Source: Actinomycetes bacterium (GTDB lineage: Bacteria; Actinomycetota; Coriobacteriia; Coriobacteriales; Coriobacteriaceae). From it: 11,128 nt of DNA. Position numbers and translations under genes: made by a program. Shown here piece by piece: positions 1 through 6,009 of the stretch (the first letter of the stretch is position 1; every line of letters starts with the position of its first letter). The notes under the pieces were generated by a model that had not been told where the DNA came from, made no database searches, and saw nothing but the letters and a program-made list of their open reading frames with translations. The stretch is from positions 1 through 11,128 of the forward strand of contig JAEZNV010000154.1 in the NCBI GenBank assembly GCA_023441725.1. The letters run 5' to 3'.

Positions 1-254
1 TGACCTCTGCCCTGTATGCCCGTCGCGAGCTCAACGCCAACATCGTGGGCTTTGGCGGCAAGATCACCGGCGAGTTCCTGATGGCCGATATCATGCTTGC
101 CTTCCTGGAGGAGCCCTACGAGAAGACCCCCGAGCACGATGCCCTGATCGCCAAGATCGATGCCTGCAATAAGGCCGATGCCGAGGCTCAGGCTGACCCG
201 CACTTCTTTGACGAGTTCCTCGAGAAGTGGGACCGCGGCGAGTATCACGACTAA
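1..254 (+). CDS. lacB: Galactose-6-phosphate isomerase subunit LacB, 3' part
   Basis: Only the last 83 full codons are in the window. The reading frame runs from base 3 to a TAA at 252-254, and bases 1-2 (tg) are probably the end of an ATG codon. LacA and LacB form the isomerase that converts D-galactose 6-phosphate to D-tagatose 6-phosphate, the first cytosolic step after PTS uptake of lactose or galactose. The segment contains the RpiB/LacAB-fold stretch [18 protein letters not shown]. It ends in [19 protein letters not shown], which I recall as essentially the conserved C-terminus of Firmicutes LacB. That tail separates it from the related RpiB and from LacA. The N-terminal active-site part and the expected lacA neighbour lie upstream of the window. 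A structured repeat begins 6 nt after the stop. Codon use is as GC-rich as that of the neighbours, so there is no sign of recent transfer. Confidence 0.93.
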   Translation, partial: TSALYARRELNANIVGFGGKITGEFLMADIMLAFLEEPYEKTPEHDALIAKIDACNKADAEAQADPHFFDEFLEKWDRGEYHD

Positions 255-260
255 GGGGTT

Positions 261-410
261 CCGGCGTTCTACCGAACGCCGGACCGGCCGACGCTGCGAA
301 GCCATCTGGCGGGCAATCTGCCGTTCAGCTTCGGCGGCATGACCAGAAGGTCAATGCCGCCTCGCTTCACGGCACCTTGCCTCGCCAGCTGACTTCTCGC
401 TGACGTTGGG
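261..410 (+). repeat. Structured palindromic intergenic element, copy A
   Basis: This non-coding element lies just downstream of lacB. It starts with a perfect 9-bp hairpin (261-269 with 274-282) closed by the loop TACC and has no U-tract. A composite palindrome follows: CTGGCG 306-311 with CGCCAG 383-388, GGCAA 312-316 with TTGCC 377-381, and TGCCG 319-323 with CGGCA 370-374. At the apex, 333-344 pairs with 349-361 around an AGAA loop, with one bulged base. Outer bases near 286-299 and 391-408 pair imperfectly. Copy B at 2501-2655 has the same layout and conserved apex but different stem sequences that still pair. It could be a structured RNA, a terminator-like element or a small non-autonomous mobile repeat. 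Strand and exact ends are uncertain. Confidence 0.8.
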
Positions 411-627
411 GGTACCTGTGGGGTTACCGCTGTTGTTGCGAAGCTTTCTGGTTCAGTAAGCTGCTCCGATAACACGTTTGCTTGCTGAGCTTGTGGGCTT
501 CGTTTTGGCGGGACCCGGTATTCTGCAGCTTTTCAATTGACGGCTCGCGTTTCTGTGAGGGGGCGCGGGCCGGTTTTCTATCAGCCCTATTGACTTGGCG
601 GGCTGTCGTAAGAAAGGGAAGGCTCCT
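411..627. other. lacB-lacX spacer beyond the repeat; no gene seen
   Basis: I see no convincing gene in this 217-nt stretch. A TTGACG at 536-541 resembles a -35 box, but no acceptable -10 lies 16-18 nt downstream, so I do not call a promoter. The reading frame of lacX extends up to a TTG at 595, but no ribosome site precedes it. Whether lacX has its own promoter here or is read through from lacB cannot be decided from sequence. Confidence 0.4.
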
Positions 628-1509
628 ATGGAGTTTGTTCTTGATAACGGTTCTATCCGCGTGGCACTGAGCACGGCTGGCGGATCGTTCACTTCGATTA
701 AAGCCAACGGTCGCGAGTACCTGTGGCAGGGCGATCCTTCGGTCTGGTCGGGCCAGGCACCCATTTGTTTCCCGATCTGCGGTGGCCTTCGTGACGGTCA
801 CGCAATGACCATGGGCGGTCGCGAGGTAAAGCTCGCCCGCCACGGCTTTGCGCGCAAACAGGAGTGGAAGCTTGAGGAGCAGAGCGACAACATGGGTGCG
901 CTGAGCTTAAGCTCTGCCGACCATGCTGAGTTGCTCGAGCAGTACCCGTATCCGTTTAAGATCGTTGCTCGTTACACGATCGATTCGGAAAAGGTGGCCG
1001 TGTCGTACGAGGTGACCAATGAGGGCACCGAGGACATGCCGTTCTTTGTGGGCGGTCACCCTGGCTTTAAGTGCCCGCTTGACGAGGGCGAGTCCTACGA
1101 CGACTACGAGCTCCGTTTTGAGCAGCGCGAGGCCGCCGAGCTCTGTACTGCCGTTCCCTCGACGGGCCTGATTGATGTTGAGCATCGCAGCAAGAACCCG
1201 ATGGTTGGCCATGACCTGCCGCTGACCCACGAACTCTTTGACTTCGCAGAGACCATCTTTGACGTGCTCGAGAGCCACGTGGTTACGTTGACCAAGAAAA
1301 CCGAGGACAAGGGCGTGCGCCTGACGTTCCCCGATATGCCATACCTGATTGTGTGGAGCAAGCCCGAGGGCGACTTTGTGGCCGTGGAACCGTGGGGCGG
1401 CCTGTCCACCTGCTCCGACGAGGACGATATCCTGGAGCACAAGCGCGGCTGCCTGGTGGCCAAGCCGGGAGAGACCGTCACCCGCGGCTTTGAGATCGAG
1501 ATCCTTTAA
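628..1509 (+). CDS. lacX: LacX-type aldose 1-epimerase family protein
   Basis: The 293-aa cytosolic protein has the galactose mutarotase (aldose 1-epimerase) fold. Enzymes of this fold interconvert alpha and beta anomers of hexoses. The LacX branch is found at the end of Gram-positive lac operons, and its exact substrate is not firmly known. Visible landmarks are HGFAR (His72), GGHPGF (His144) and VAVEPWGGL (Glu254). These sit where the family has its two catalytic histidines and its catalytic glutamate. Length is normal for the LacX branch and shorter than for classical GalM. I chose ATG 628 because AAGGGAAGG at 614-622 gives a ribosome site with 5-nt spacing; the upstream TTG at 595 has none. 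The gene lies 54 nt before lacC on the same strand and is probably co-transcribed with it. The call to the epimerase family is firm; LacX rather than another non-GalM branch rests on motif style and on its lacB/lacC neighbours. Confidence 0.85.
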   Translation: MEFVLDNGSIRVALSTAGGSFTSIKANGREYLWQGDPSVWSGQAPICFPICGGLRDGHAMTMGGREVKLARHGFARKQEWKLEEQSDNMGALSLSSADHAELLEQYPYPFKIVARYTIDSEKVAVSYEVTNEGTEDMPFFVGGHPGFKCPLDEGESYDDYELRFEQREAAELCTAVPSTGLIDVEHRSKNPMVGHDLPLTHELFDFAETIFDVLESHVVTLTKKTEDKGVRLTFPDMPYLIVWSKPEGDFVAVEPWGGLSTCSDEDDILEHKRGCLVAKPGETVTRGFEIEIL

Positions 1510-1526
1510 CGAGCTATCGTATGTTT

Positions 1527-1546
1527 GGGGCGGGTTATGCCGCCCC
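1527..1546 (+). other. Intercistronic hairpin between lacX and lacC
   Basis: GGGGCGG (1527-1533) pairs perfectly with CCGCCCC (1540-1546) around a 6-nt loop. There is no T-tract, and the lacC ribosome site AGGAG follows at 1553-1557. It is therefore more likely an mRNA processing or stability hairpin, or a translation modulator, than a terminator. Confidence 0.5.
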
Positions 1547-1563
1547 GGAAACAGGAGTTCAAC

Positions 1564-2499
1564 ATGATTCTGACCGTTACCATGAACCCGTCGATTGATA
1601 CGCGCTATCAGCTCGACAAGTTGATCATAGACGATGTTAACCGTGTGACGCCCGAAAAGACCGCTGGCGGCAAGGGCCTCAACGTGAGTCGAGTGCTGCT
1701 GCAGCTGGGCGACGACGTGCTCGCGACCGGTCTGCTCGGCGGCCACATGGGTGCCTATATGGCCGAACTTATGGATGCCGATGGCGTCAAGAACGACTTT
1801 GTGCCCATCGCCGGTGAGACGCGCATTTGCCTGAATATTCTGCACGAGGGTAATCAGACCGAGCTTTTGGAGAGCGGCCCGCAGATCGCCCCGGCCGAGC
1901 TCGAGGCCTTTACGGCCAAGTTCGCCGAGCTTGCAGCGAAGGCGGACGTCGTGACGCTTTCGGGCTCGCTGCCGCGTGGCGTCGATGCCGGCTACTATGC
2001 CGAGCTCGTCAAGATCGCCGAGGAGGCGGGCGCCAAGGTGCTGCTCGACACCTCGGGCGCATCGCTGGAGGCCGCGCTGGAGTCCGACGCTAAGCCTGAG
2101 CTCGTAAAGCCCAACCTGACCGAGATTAACGGCCTGCTGGGTACGTCCTTTGCGACCGATGATGTCGATGCCCTGCGCGAGGCGCTTGCCGCCGATGACC
2201 GTTTTGCCGGTATCCCCTGGGTTGTCGTTTCGATGGGCGCTGCCGGTTCGGTGGGCTTCCATGAGGGCCGCGCGTTCCGCGCCAAGACGCCCGCGATTGC
2301 GGCTGTGAACGCGACGGGTTCCGGCGACTCGACCATCGCCGGCTTTGCACATGCCATTGCTGCTGGCGCCGACGACGTCACGGTGCTCAAGACCGCCAAT
2401 ACCTGCGGTAAGCTCAACGCCATGGATCCCAAGACCGGCCACCTGGTCATGGATCGCTGGGACGAGGTCTACAACAGCGTTGAGGTAACGGAGCTTTAG
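1564..2499 (+). CDS. lacC: Tagatose-6-phosphate kinase LacC (PfkB family)
   Basis: The 311-aa cytosolic sugar kinase is predicted to phosphorylate D-tagatose 6-phosphate with ATP to D-tagatose 1,6-bisphosphate, the step after LacAB. It begins with the family-typical MILTVTMNPSID. PfkB signature 1 lies at about residues 35-44 (GGKGLNVSRV). Signature 2 is at about 249-262 (NATGSGDSTIAGFA), with the catalytic base Asp255 in GSGD. The GSGDST form is typical of LacC, whereas FruK enzymes usually have GAGDS. Some 1-phosphofructokinases are similar, but the lacB and lacX neighbours favour LacC. ATG 1564 is preferred because AGGAG at 1553-1557 lies 6 nt upstream; the frame extends further up, but through an intercistronic hairpin. 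A structured repeat starts 2 nt after the TAG stop. The next enzyme, a tagatose-bisphosphate aldolase, is not directly downstream. Confidence 0.9.
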   Translation: MILTVTMNPSIDTRYQLDKLIIDDVNRVTPEKTAGGKGLNVSRVLLQLGDDVLATGLLGGHMGAYMAELMDADGVKNDFVPIAGETRICLNILHEGNQTELLESGPQIAPAELEAFTAKFAELAAKADVVTLSGSLPRGVDAGYYAELVKIAEEAGAKVLLDTSGASLEAALESDAKPELVKPNLTEINGLLGTSFATDDVDALREALAADDRFAGIPWVVVSMGAAGSVGFHEGRAFRAKTPAIAAVNATGSGDSTIAGFAHAIAAGADDVTVLKTANTCGKLNAMDPKTGHLVMDRWDEVYNSVEVTEL

Positions 2500-2500
2500 A

Positions 2501-2655
2501 GTTACGCGGTTTTACCAAACCGCGTAACCAGCCGACGCTGCAAGCCCGCCAGAGCGGCAATCTGCCTTTCAGATTCGGCGGCATGACCAGAAGGTCAATG
2601 CCGCCTCGCTTCAAGGCACCTTGCTCGCTTTGGCGGGCTTTCGCTGTCGTGGCCA
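2501..2655 (+). repeat. Structured palindromic intergenic element, copy B
   Basis: This is the second copy of the element found after lacB, here directly after lacC. It starts with a perfect 12-bp hairpin (2501-2512 with 2517-2528). The stem sequence differs from copy A but the TACC loop is the same. The composite palindrome then pairs AAGCCCGCCA 2542-2551 with TGGCGGGCTT 2631-2640 (10 bp, perfect), and TGCCT 2563-2567 with AGGCA 2614-2618. At the apex, 2577-2588 pairs with 2593-2605 around AGAA. The apex arm and its flanks (TTCGGCGG before, TCGCTTCA after) match copy A almost base for base. The outer stems have changed on both sides and still pair. There is no clear U-tract, so it is not a standard terminator. 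Confidence 0.8.
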
Positions 2656-2671
2656 AAACATCGGCGTGGTC

Positions 2672-2755
2672 ATTGGGGACGTTCTTAAATGACTGCGGCA
2701 GATAGGGACGTTCCTTTTCTGCCGGCAGTTTGGGACACTCCTTACGGGACACCCC
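2672..2755. repeat. REP-like intergenic cluster with repeated GGGAC cores
   Basis: GGGAC cores recur at 2676, 2705, 2732 and 2746, three of them as GGGACGTTC or GGGACACTC. The part at 2705-2743 recurs at 4216-4254 with 36 of 39 bases identical and in the same orientation. The style resembles REP sequences spread by RAYT-type (Y1 transposase-related) enzymes, but no such gene is in the window, so that link is inference. The cluster lies just downstream of the ATPase gene's stop. Confidence 0.65.
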
Positions 2756-2766
2756 CTCCACAGCGC

Positions 2767-4068
2767 CTATGCCAGCTTGTCGATTTGCCCAATCTCCCAG
2801 AGCGGAATGTTGACGAGCGTGCCCTCGTCTCTATATGCCGCTAACGATGTTCTCACGCAGCGCTCGAGCTTGAACTTCTCGCAGGCAATCCTCAGGCTCT
2901 TTGCTTTGAGGTTCTCTGCCGCCTTGACCTCGAGCGGAAGCACGGTCCCCGCATGGTCGATGGCAAAGTCAGTCTCTGCATTGCCGGAGGAGGATGACCA
3001 ATACGCGGGAGTTTTGCCTTGGAGCAAAAGCTCCTGTGCGACGTATTGCTCGGTCAGCGAGCCTTTGAACTCCGTAAAAACAGCGGGACCGTTCAGAACA
3101 ATGGCTGGCGTGAGGCCGGAGAGTGCTCCGAGGATGCCGGTGTCGATGCAGAACAGCTTGAAGCCCGAGAGATCCTCGTAGCTTGTGAGCGGTGCTCTTA
3201 GGGCGGAAACACGTGGTACCTTATGAACGATTCCATAGTCCATGAGCCACTGGAGGCTTTCCTCAAAATCGCGTGCGCGCGCCCCGGGACGAAGCGCGCC
3301 GTAGACGAACTTCTTGTTTTCCTTTGCGAGCTGGCCGGGAAGGGATTTCCAAACCAGCCTCATGCGCTCGACGATGCGGGCTGGCGCATGCTTGCCAAAA
3401 TCGGATTCATAAGCTTCGATGATTTGCTGCTGAAGCCTGCGGGCCTCGATGAAATCGTGGGAGGCGGCGAAAGCGGAGACAACTTCTGGCATGCCACCGA
3501 CAACGAGGTATTCCTTGAGCAGGCGCTCGAGCTTTTCGGAAACGTTTGTCAGCAGGTCCATGTCTGCGGCAAGGATGGCATCTGCGAGCGGATCGCCATC
3601 GACGGCACGAACGAACTCGACAAACCCCATGGGGCGCATGGTGAGCTGGTCGATCTTGCCGACGGGGAACGACTCGTTTTCGCGTCGGAGCGCGAGCCCC
3701 ATATAGGAGCCGGCTGCCACGATATGGTATTCCGGCGCCAGCTCGTTGAAGTATTTGAGCGAGGTGATGCCACGCGGTGCCTCTTGGATTTCGTCGAAGA
3801 TGATGAGCGTGTCTGTCGGCGTTATGGTCTGGCCGCGCAGGAGCTCTATCTGGGAGATGATGCGTTTGGGGTCAAGGCTTCCGTCGAACAGCGAACGTGC
3901 GCCCGGTTCGAGCATAAAGTCAAAGCGGATGACGTTTTGATACTGCTGGCCTGCGAATTCGTTAAGAAGCCAGGTTTTTCCCGTCTGGCGGGCCCCCTTA
4001 AGCAGGAGGGGCTTGCGGTTTGCCCTAGATTTCCAAGCGATGAGTTCGTCCATTAGCTGTCGCTGCAT
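2767..4068 (-). CDS. AAA-family ATPase with DUF4143 C-terminal domain
   Basis: The 433-aa protein belongs to the large family of ATPases that pair an N-terminal AAA_14-type domain with a C-terminal DUF4143 domain. Walker A is GARQTGKT (residues 25-32), Walker B is LIIFDEI (88-94), and a sensor-like AAGS is at 118-121. The C-terminal part holds Glu340 (GSLTEQY), Asp367 (AETDFAI) and ExK at 380-382 (PLEVKA). This is the pattern of a PD-(D/E)XK nuclease-like fold often seen in DUF4143. The biological role of the family is not established; mobile-element, defence or toxin-antitoxin links have been suggested. The start at 4068 follows AGGAGG at 4073-4078 by 4 nt. It is a single-gene unit bracketed by 39-bp direct repeats and lies between the lac and gal genes. 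Its codons are less GC-biased than those of its neighbours, which fits an acquired cassette. No signal peptide or membrane segment is visible. Confidence 0.88.
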   Translation of the reverse strand: MQRQLMDELIAWKSRANRKPLLLKGARQTGKTWLLNEFAGQQYQNVIRFDFMLEPGARSLFDGSLDPKRIISQIELLRGQTITPTDTLIIFDEIQEAPRGITSLKYFNELAPEYHIVAAGSYMGLALRRENESFPVGKIDQLTMRPMGFVEFVRAVDGDPLADAILAADMDLLTNVSEKLERLLKEYLVVGGMPEVVSAFAASHDFIEARRLQQQIIEAYESDFGKHAPARIVERMRLVWKSLPGQLAKENKKFVYGALRPGARARDFEESLQWLMDYGIVHKVPRVSALRAPLTSYEDLSGFKLFCIDTGILGALSGLTPAIVLNGPAVFTEFKGSLTEQYVAQELLLQGKTPAYWSSSSGNAETDFAIDHAGTVLPLEVKAAENLKAKSLRIACEKFKLERCVRTSLAAYRDEGTLVNIPLWEIGQIDKLA

Positions 4069-4091
4069 ACTGCCTCCTAACGATCATGGTT

Positions 4092-4112
4092 AGTATAAGA
4101 CCGTTTCGGTCT
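4092..4112 (-). promoter_or_regulatory. Promoter -10 and abutting palindrome for the ATPase gene
   Basis: On the - strand a TATACT -10 box (4092-4097) lies 23 nt before the start codon. Directly upstream is the palindrome AGACCG-TTT-CGGTCT (4098-4112, 6-bp arms) in the -10/-35 spacer, where a repressor could sit. No good -35 box is visible at 17 nt. The -10 call is moderate and the operator role is inference. Confidence 0.45.
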
Positions 4113-4114
4113 TT

Positions 4115-4203
4115 CCATCGAAAAATGTGGGAGTAAACCACGTTTTTCCATCGAATAATGTGGGAGGCAACCACGTTTTTCCATCGAATAGTGTGGGGGT
4201 TTA
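4115..4203. repeat. Tandem 33-bp repeats (2.7 units) upstream of the ATPase gene
   Basis: Unit 1 is 4115-4147, unit 2 is 4148-4180, and a partial unit 3 starts at 4181. Units begin with CCATCGAA and units 1 and 2 end with CCACGTTTTT. Each full unit is itself a hairpin: AATGTGG pairs with CCACGTT around a 7-nt loop, with A-runs opposite T-runs extending the stem. Each therefore looks like a small terminator on either strand. They lie upstream of the ATPase promoter. They could be protein-binding sites, insulating terminators or remnants of a repeat family. Confidence 0.75.
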
Positions 4204-4215
4204 GGTCGGCACCTG

Positions 4216-4254
4216 GGGGCGTTCCTTCTCTGCCGGCAGTTTGGAACACTCCTT
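4216..4254. repeat. Second copy of the 39-bp repeat flanking the ATPase cassette
   Basis: It matches 2705-2743 at 36 of 39 positions in the same orientation, including an uninterrupted shared core TCTGCCGGCAGTTTGG. With the first copy it brackets about 1.47 kb holding only the ATPase gene and its upstream repeats. No target-site duplication or transposase is visible. Confidence 0.7.
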
Positions 4255-4280
4255 GTTTTGGTGCAAATTAGCTACCCTTG

Positions 4281-4324
4281 CATCAGAAAACGGCGCCCGT
4301 CGGCGATGTTGCCGGCGGGCGCCG
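4281..4324 (-). terminator. Rho-independent terminator of the galK-galT operon
   Basis: CGGCGCCCGTCGGC (4291-4304) pairs with GCCGGCGGGCGCCG (4311-4324), a 14-bp stem with a single G-U wobble and a 6-nt loop. Read on the - strand it is followed by TTTTCTGATG. It lies 57 nt after the galT stop. On the + strand the tail is weak, so it serves galT. Confidence 0.85.
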
Positions 4325-4380
4325 TTGTCGTGTAGGTGGCTATGTCGTGCGGGCTGCTGTTGAACGTTCGAGCTCGCGTG

Positions 4381-6009
4381 CTACAGCGAGTCGATAAAGC
4401 GCTGCTGGGCGGCGCGTCCTGCCTCGTCCCACTTAAAGACGCCGGCGTTGTCGAGCACGTGGCCAAACACCACGCCGACCTCCTCGTGCAGGATATCGAT
4501 GGCGTTGTCGGCCGTAAGCTCGTCGGCGCGGCGGGCAAAGACGTCCTCAGCCCATGCGGCGTGGCTGCGGCAAAGATCATCGCCCTCGAGCGCACCGGCA
4601 AGGTCGTAGCTGGCATCGACCTTGGCTGCCAGCAGATGCTCACGGACAGCGCCAAGCTCGGGAACCAGGCGCGGCGGCAAAATGGCCAGGCCCATGACTT
4701 CGATCAGGCCGATGTTCTCCTTCTTAATGTGGTGGTACTCGGCATGTGGGTGGAAAACGCCTAGCGGGTGCTCGTCGGTCGTGATATTGCAGCGAAGCGC
4801 CAGGTAGGCCTCGTAAATCTCGCCGCCGGCGTTGCCGCGGGAGTCCACGCGGCGAATGACGGGCGTCACGGTGTTGTGGGCCACGCCGTCGGCTGTGTGC
4901 GCGATGACGCCCACAGACTCATCGGTCCACTCGCGCCAGGCGAGGATAATCTTCTCGGTGGCGTCGAGCAGCTGGGCGCGGTCGTGCGAGCGCAGTCGCA
5001 GCACCGAAAGCGGCCACTGCAACACGGTACCGCTGACCTGGTCAAAGCCGGGCATGCTAAACTGCGAGACCTCGGCGGCGTGCATCATGGGGAACTCGTG
5101 CGCGCCGCCCTGGAAGTGGTCGTGCGACAGAATCGAGCCGCCCACGATGGGCAGGTCGGCGTTGGAGCCAATAAAGTAGTGCGGGAACAGGTCGACAAAG
5201 TCGAGCAGGCAGGTCAGCCCCTTGCGGTCGACGTGCATCGGACGATGCTCGGAGCTCATGGCAATGCAGTGCTCGTTAAAGTACGCGTACGGGCTGTATT
5301 GGAAGCCCCAGCGCTCGCCGTCGAGCTGGATAGGGATAACTCGCAGGTTCTGACGGGCGGGATGGGCACCGCCGTCGGCTGCGGCGGAGCGTCCAGGGTA
5401 GCCCTCGTTCTCGATGCACAGCTGACAGGCGGGATACTTCTCGCTCGTGTTTTTGGCGGCACCGGCCGCGGCAATATCGCGCGGGTCCTTCTCAGGCTTG
5501 GACAGGTTGATGGTGATCTCCAGGTCGCCCCAGTTGGTGGGGGTGCTCCATTTGATATTGCGCGCGATGGCGGCGCGGCGCACGTAGCCGGCGTCGCAGC
5601 ATAGACCGTAGAACCAGTCGGTTGCGGCGCGGGGCTCGTTGACACCAATGCGGCCGTTGAATTCCTCGTTTACAACCGAAGGCCTCGGCATCAGCACACC
5701 CATGATGCGCATGGCGATGCGATCGCGGCCCGATGCCGTATCCTCGGCAGCACCGTTGGCAACGGCGGCCTCGGAAAGCGCGGCAAGTGTGCCTTCAAGG
5801 TCAAAGTTGGGCAGGGTGTCGGGGTGCAAGAGCGAGAGTTTCTCGACCTGGAGCGCCCAGGCCATGTCGAGCGCCGGCCCCGTAGCACCGATGCACTCGA
5901 GAATGGTGTTATACGCCCAGATGCGATCGTCCTGGCCGATCATCGATCGGTGGATAGCGTACTCGATCAGGTTCTGCGCGGCCTCGCGCACGTCAGTCAT
6001 TACAGCCAT
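4381..6009 (-). CDS. galT: UDP-glucose--hexose-1-phosphate uridylyltransferase, class II
   Basis: The 542-aa cytosolic Leloir enzyme transfers UMP from UDP-glucose to galactose 1-phosphate, giving UDP-galactose and glucose 1-phosphate. Length and motifs fit the class II (Firmicutes-type, about 500 aa) GalT rather than the about 350-aa E. coli type. The N-terminal domain carries SILSHDHFQGGAHEF (residues 292-306), with His296 and His298 in the nucleotidyl-transfer region. The C-terminal domain has HPLGVFHPHAEYHHIKKENI at 414-433. ATG 6009 overlaps the galK 3' end by 10 nt and has AAGGGGG 10 nt upstream. An alternative ATG at 6000 forms TAATG with the galK stop but sits 19 nt from that ribosome site. 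Either way it is translationally coupled to galK. The operon ends at the hairpin at 4291-4324. The protein is about 40 residues longer than typical, with an Ala-rich insert near 78-94. Confidence 0.93.
   Translation of the reverse strand: MAVMTDVREAAQNLIEYAIHRSMIGQDDRIWAYNTILECIGATGPALDMAWALQVEKLSLLHPDTLPNFDLEGTLAALSEAAVANGAAEDTASGRDRIAMRIMGVLMPRPSVVNEEFNGRIGVNEPRAATDWFYGLCCDAGYVRRAAIARNIKWSTPTNWGDLEITINLSKPEKDPRDIAAAGAAKNTSEKYPACQLCIENEGYPGRSAAADGGAHPARQNLRVIPIQLDGERWGFQYSPYAYFNEHCIAMSSEHRPMHVDRKGLTCLLDFVDLFPHYFIGSNADLPIVGGSILSHDHFQGGAHEFPMMHAAEVSQFSMPGFDQVSGTVLQWPLSVLRLRSHDRAQLLDATEKIILAWREWTDESVGVIAHTADGVAHNTVTPVIRRVDSRGNAGGEIYEAYLALRCNITTDEHPLGVFHPHAEYHHIKKENIGLIEVMGLAILPPRLVPELGAVREHLLAAKVDASYDLAGALEGDDLCRSHAAWAEDVFARRADELTADNAIDILHEEVGVVFGHVLDNAGVFKWDEAGRAAQQRFIDSL

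Noticed and set aside
536..541. TTGACG as a -35 box for lacX
   Set aside because: There is no acceptable -10 sequence 16-18 nt downstream.
595..627. Upstream TTG start for lacX adding 11 residues
   Set aside because: There is no ribosome site before 595, whereas AAGGGAAGG precedes ATG 628, and family members start at the chosen Met.
907..2442. 511-codon open frame on the - strand across lacX and lacC
   Set aside because: It runs antisense through two genes with clear family motifs, crosses their gap, and is explained by GC-rich codon bias leaving stops out of the shadow frame.
2447..2761. Small - strand open frame over element B, similar to one over element A (269-475)
   Set aside because: The shared peptide (GGIDLLVMPP) comes only from the conserved apex of the repeat. 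The frames overlap gene ends and hairpins, so the similarity is of DNA structure rather than protein.
3223..4056. 277-codon + strand open frame opposite the ATPase gene
   Set aside because: The - strand frame has Walker A/B and DUF4143 motifs and a strong ribosome site; this one has no recognisable domain.
4115..4203. Tandem 33-bp repeats considered as a CRISPR array
   Set aside because: Units abut without unique spacers and no cas gene is nearby.
4025..4249. 74-codon - strand open frame with an 11-residue tandem repeat
   Set aside because: The unit is 33 bp, so any tandem copy stays in frame. The sequence is the ATPase promoter region and overlaps its start.
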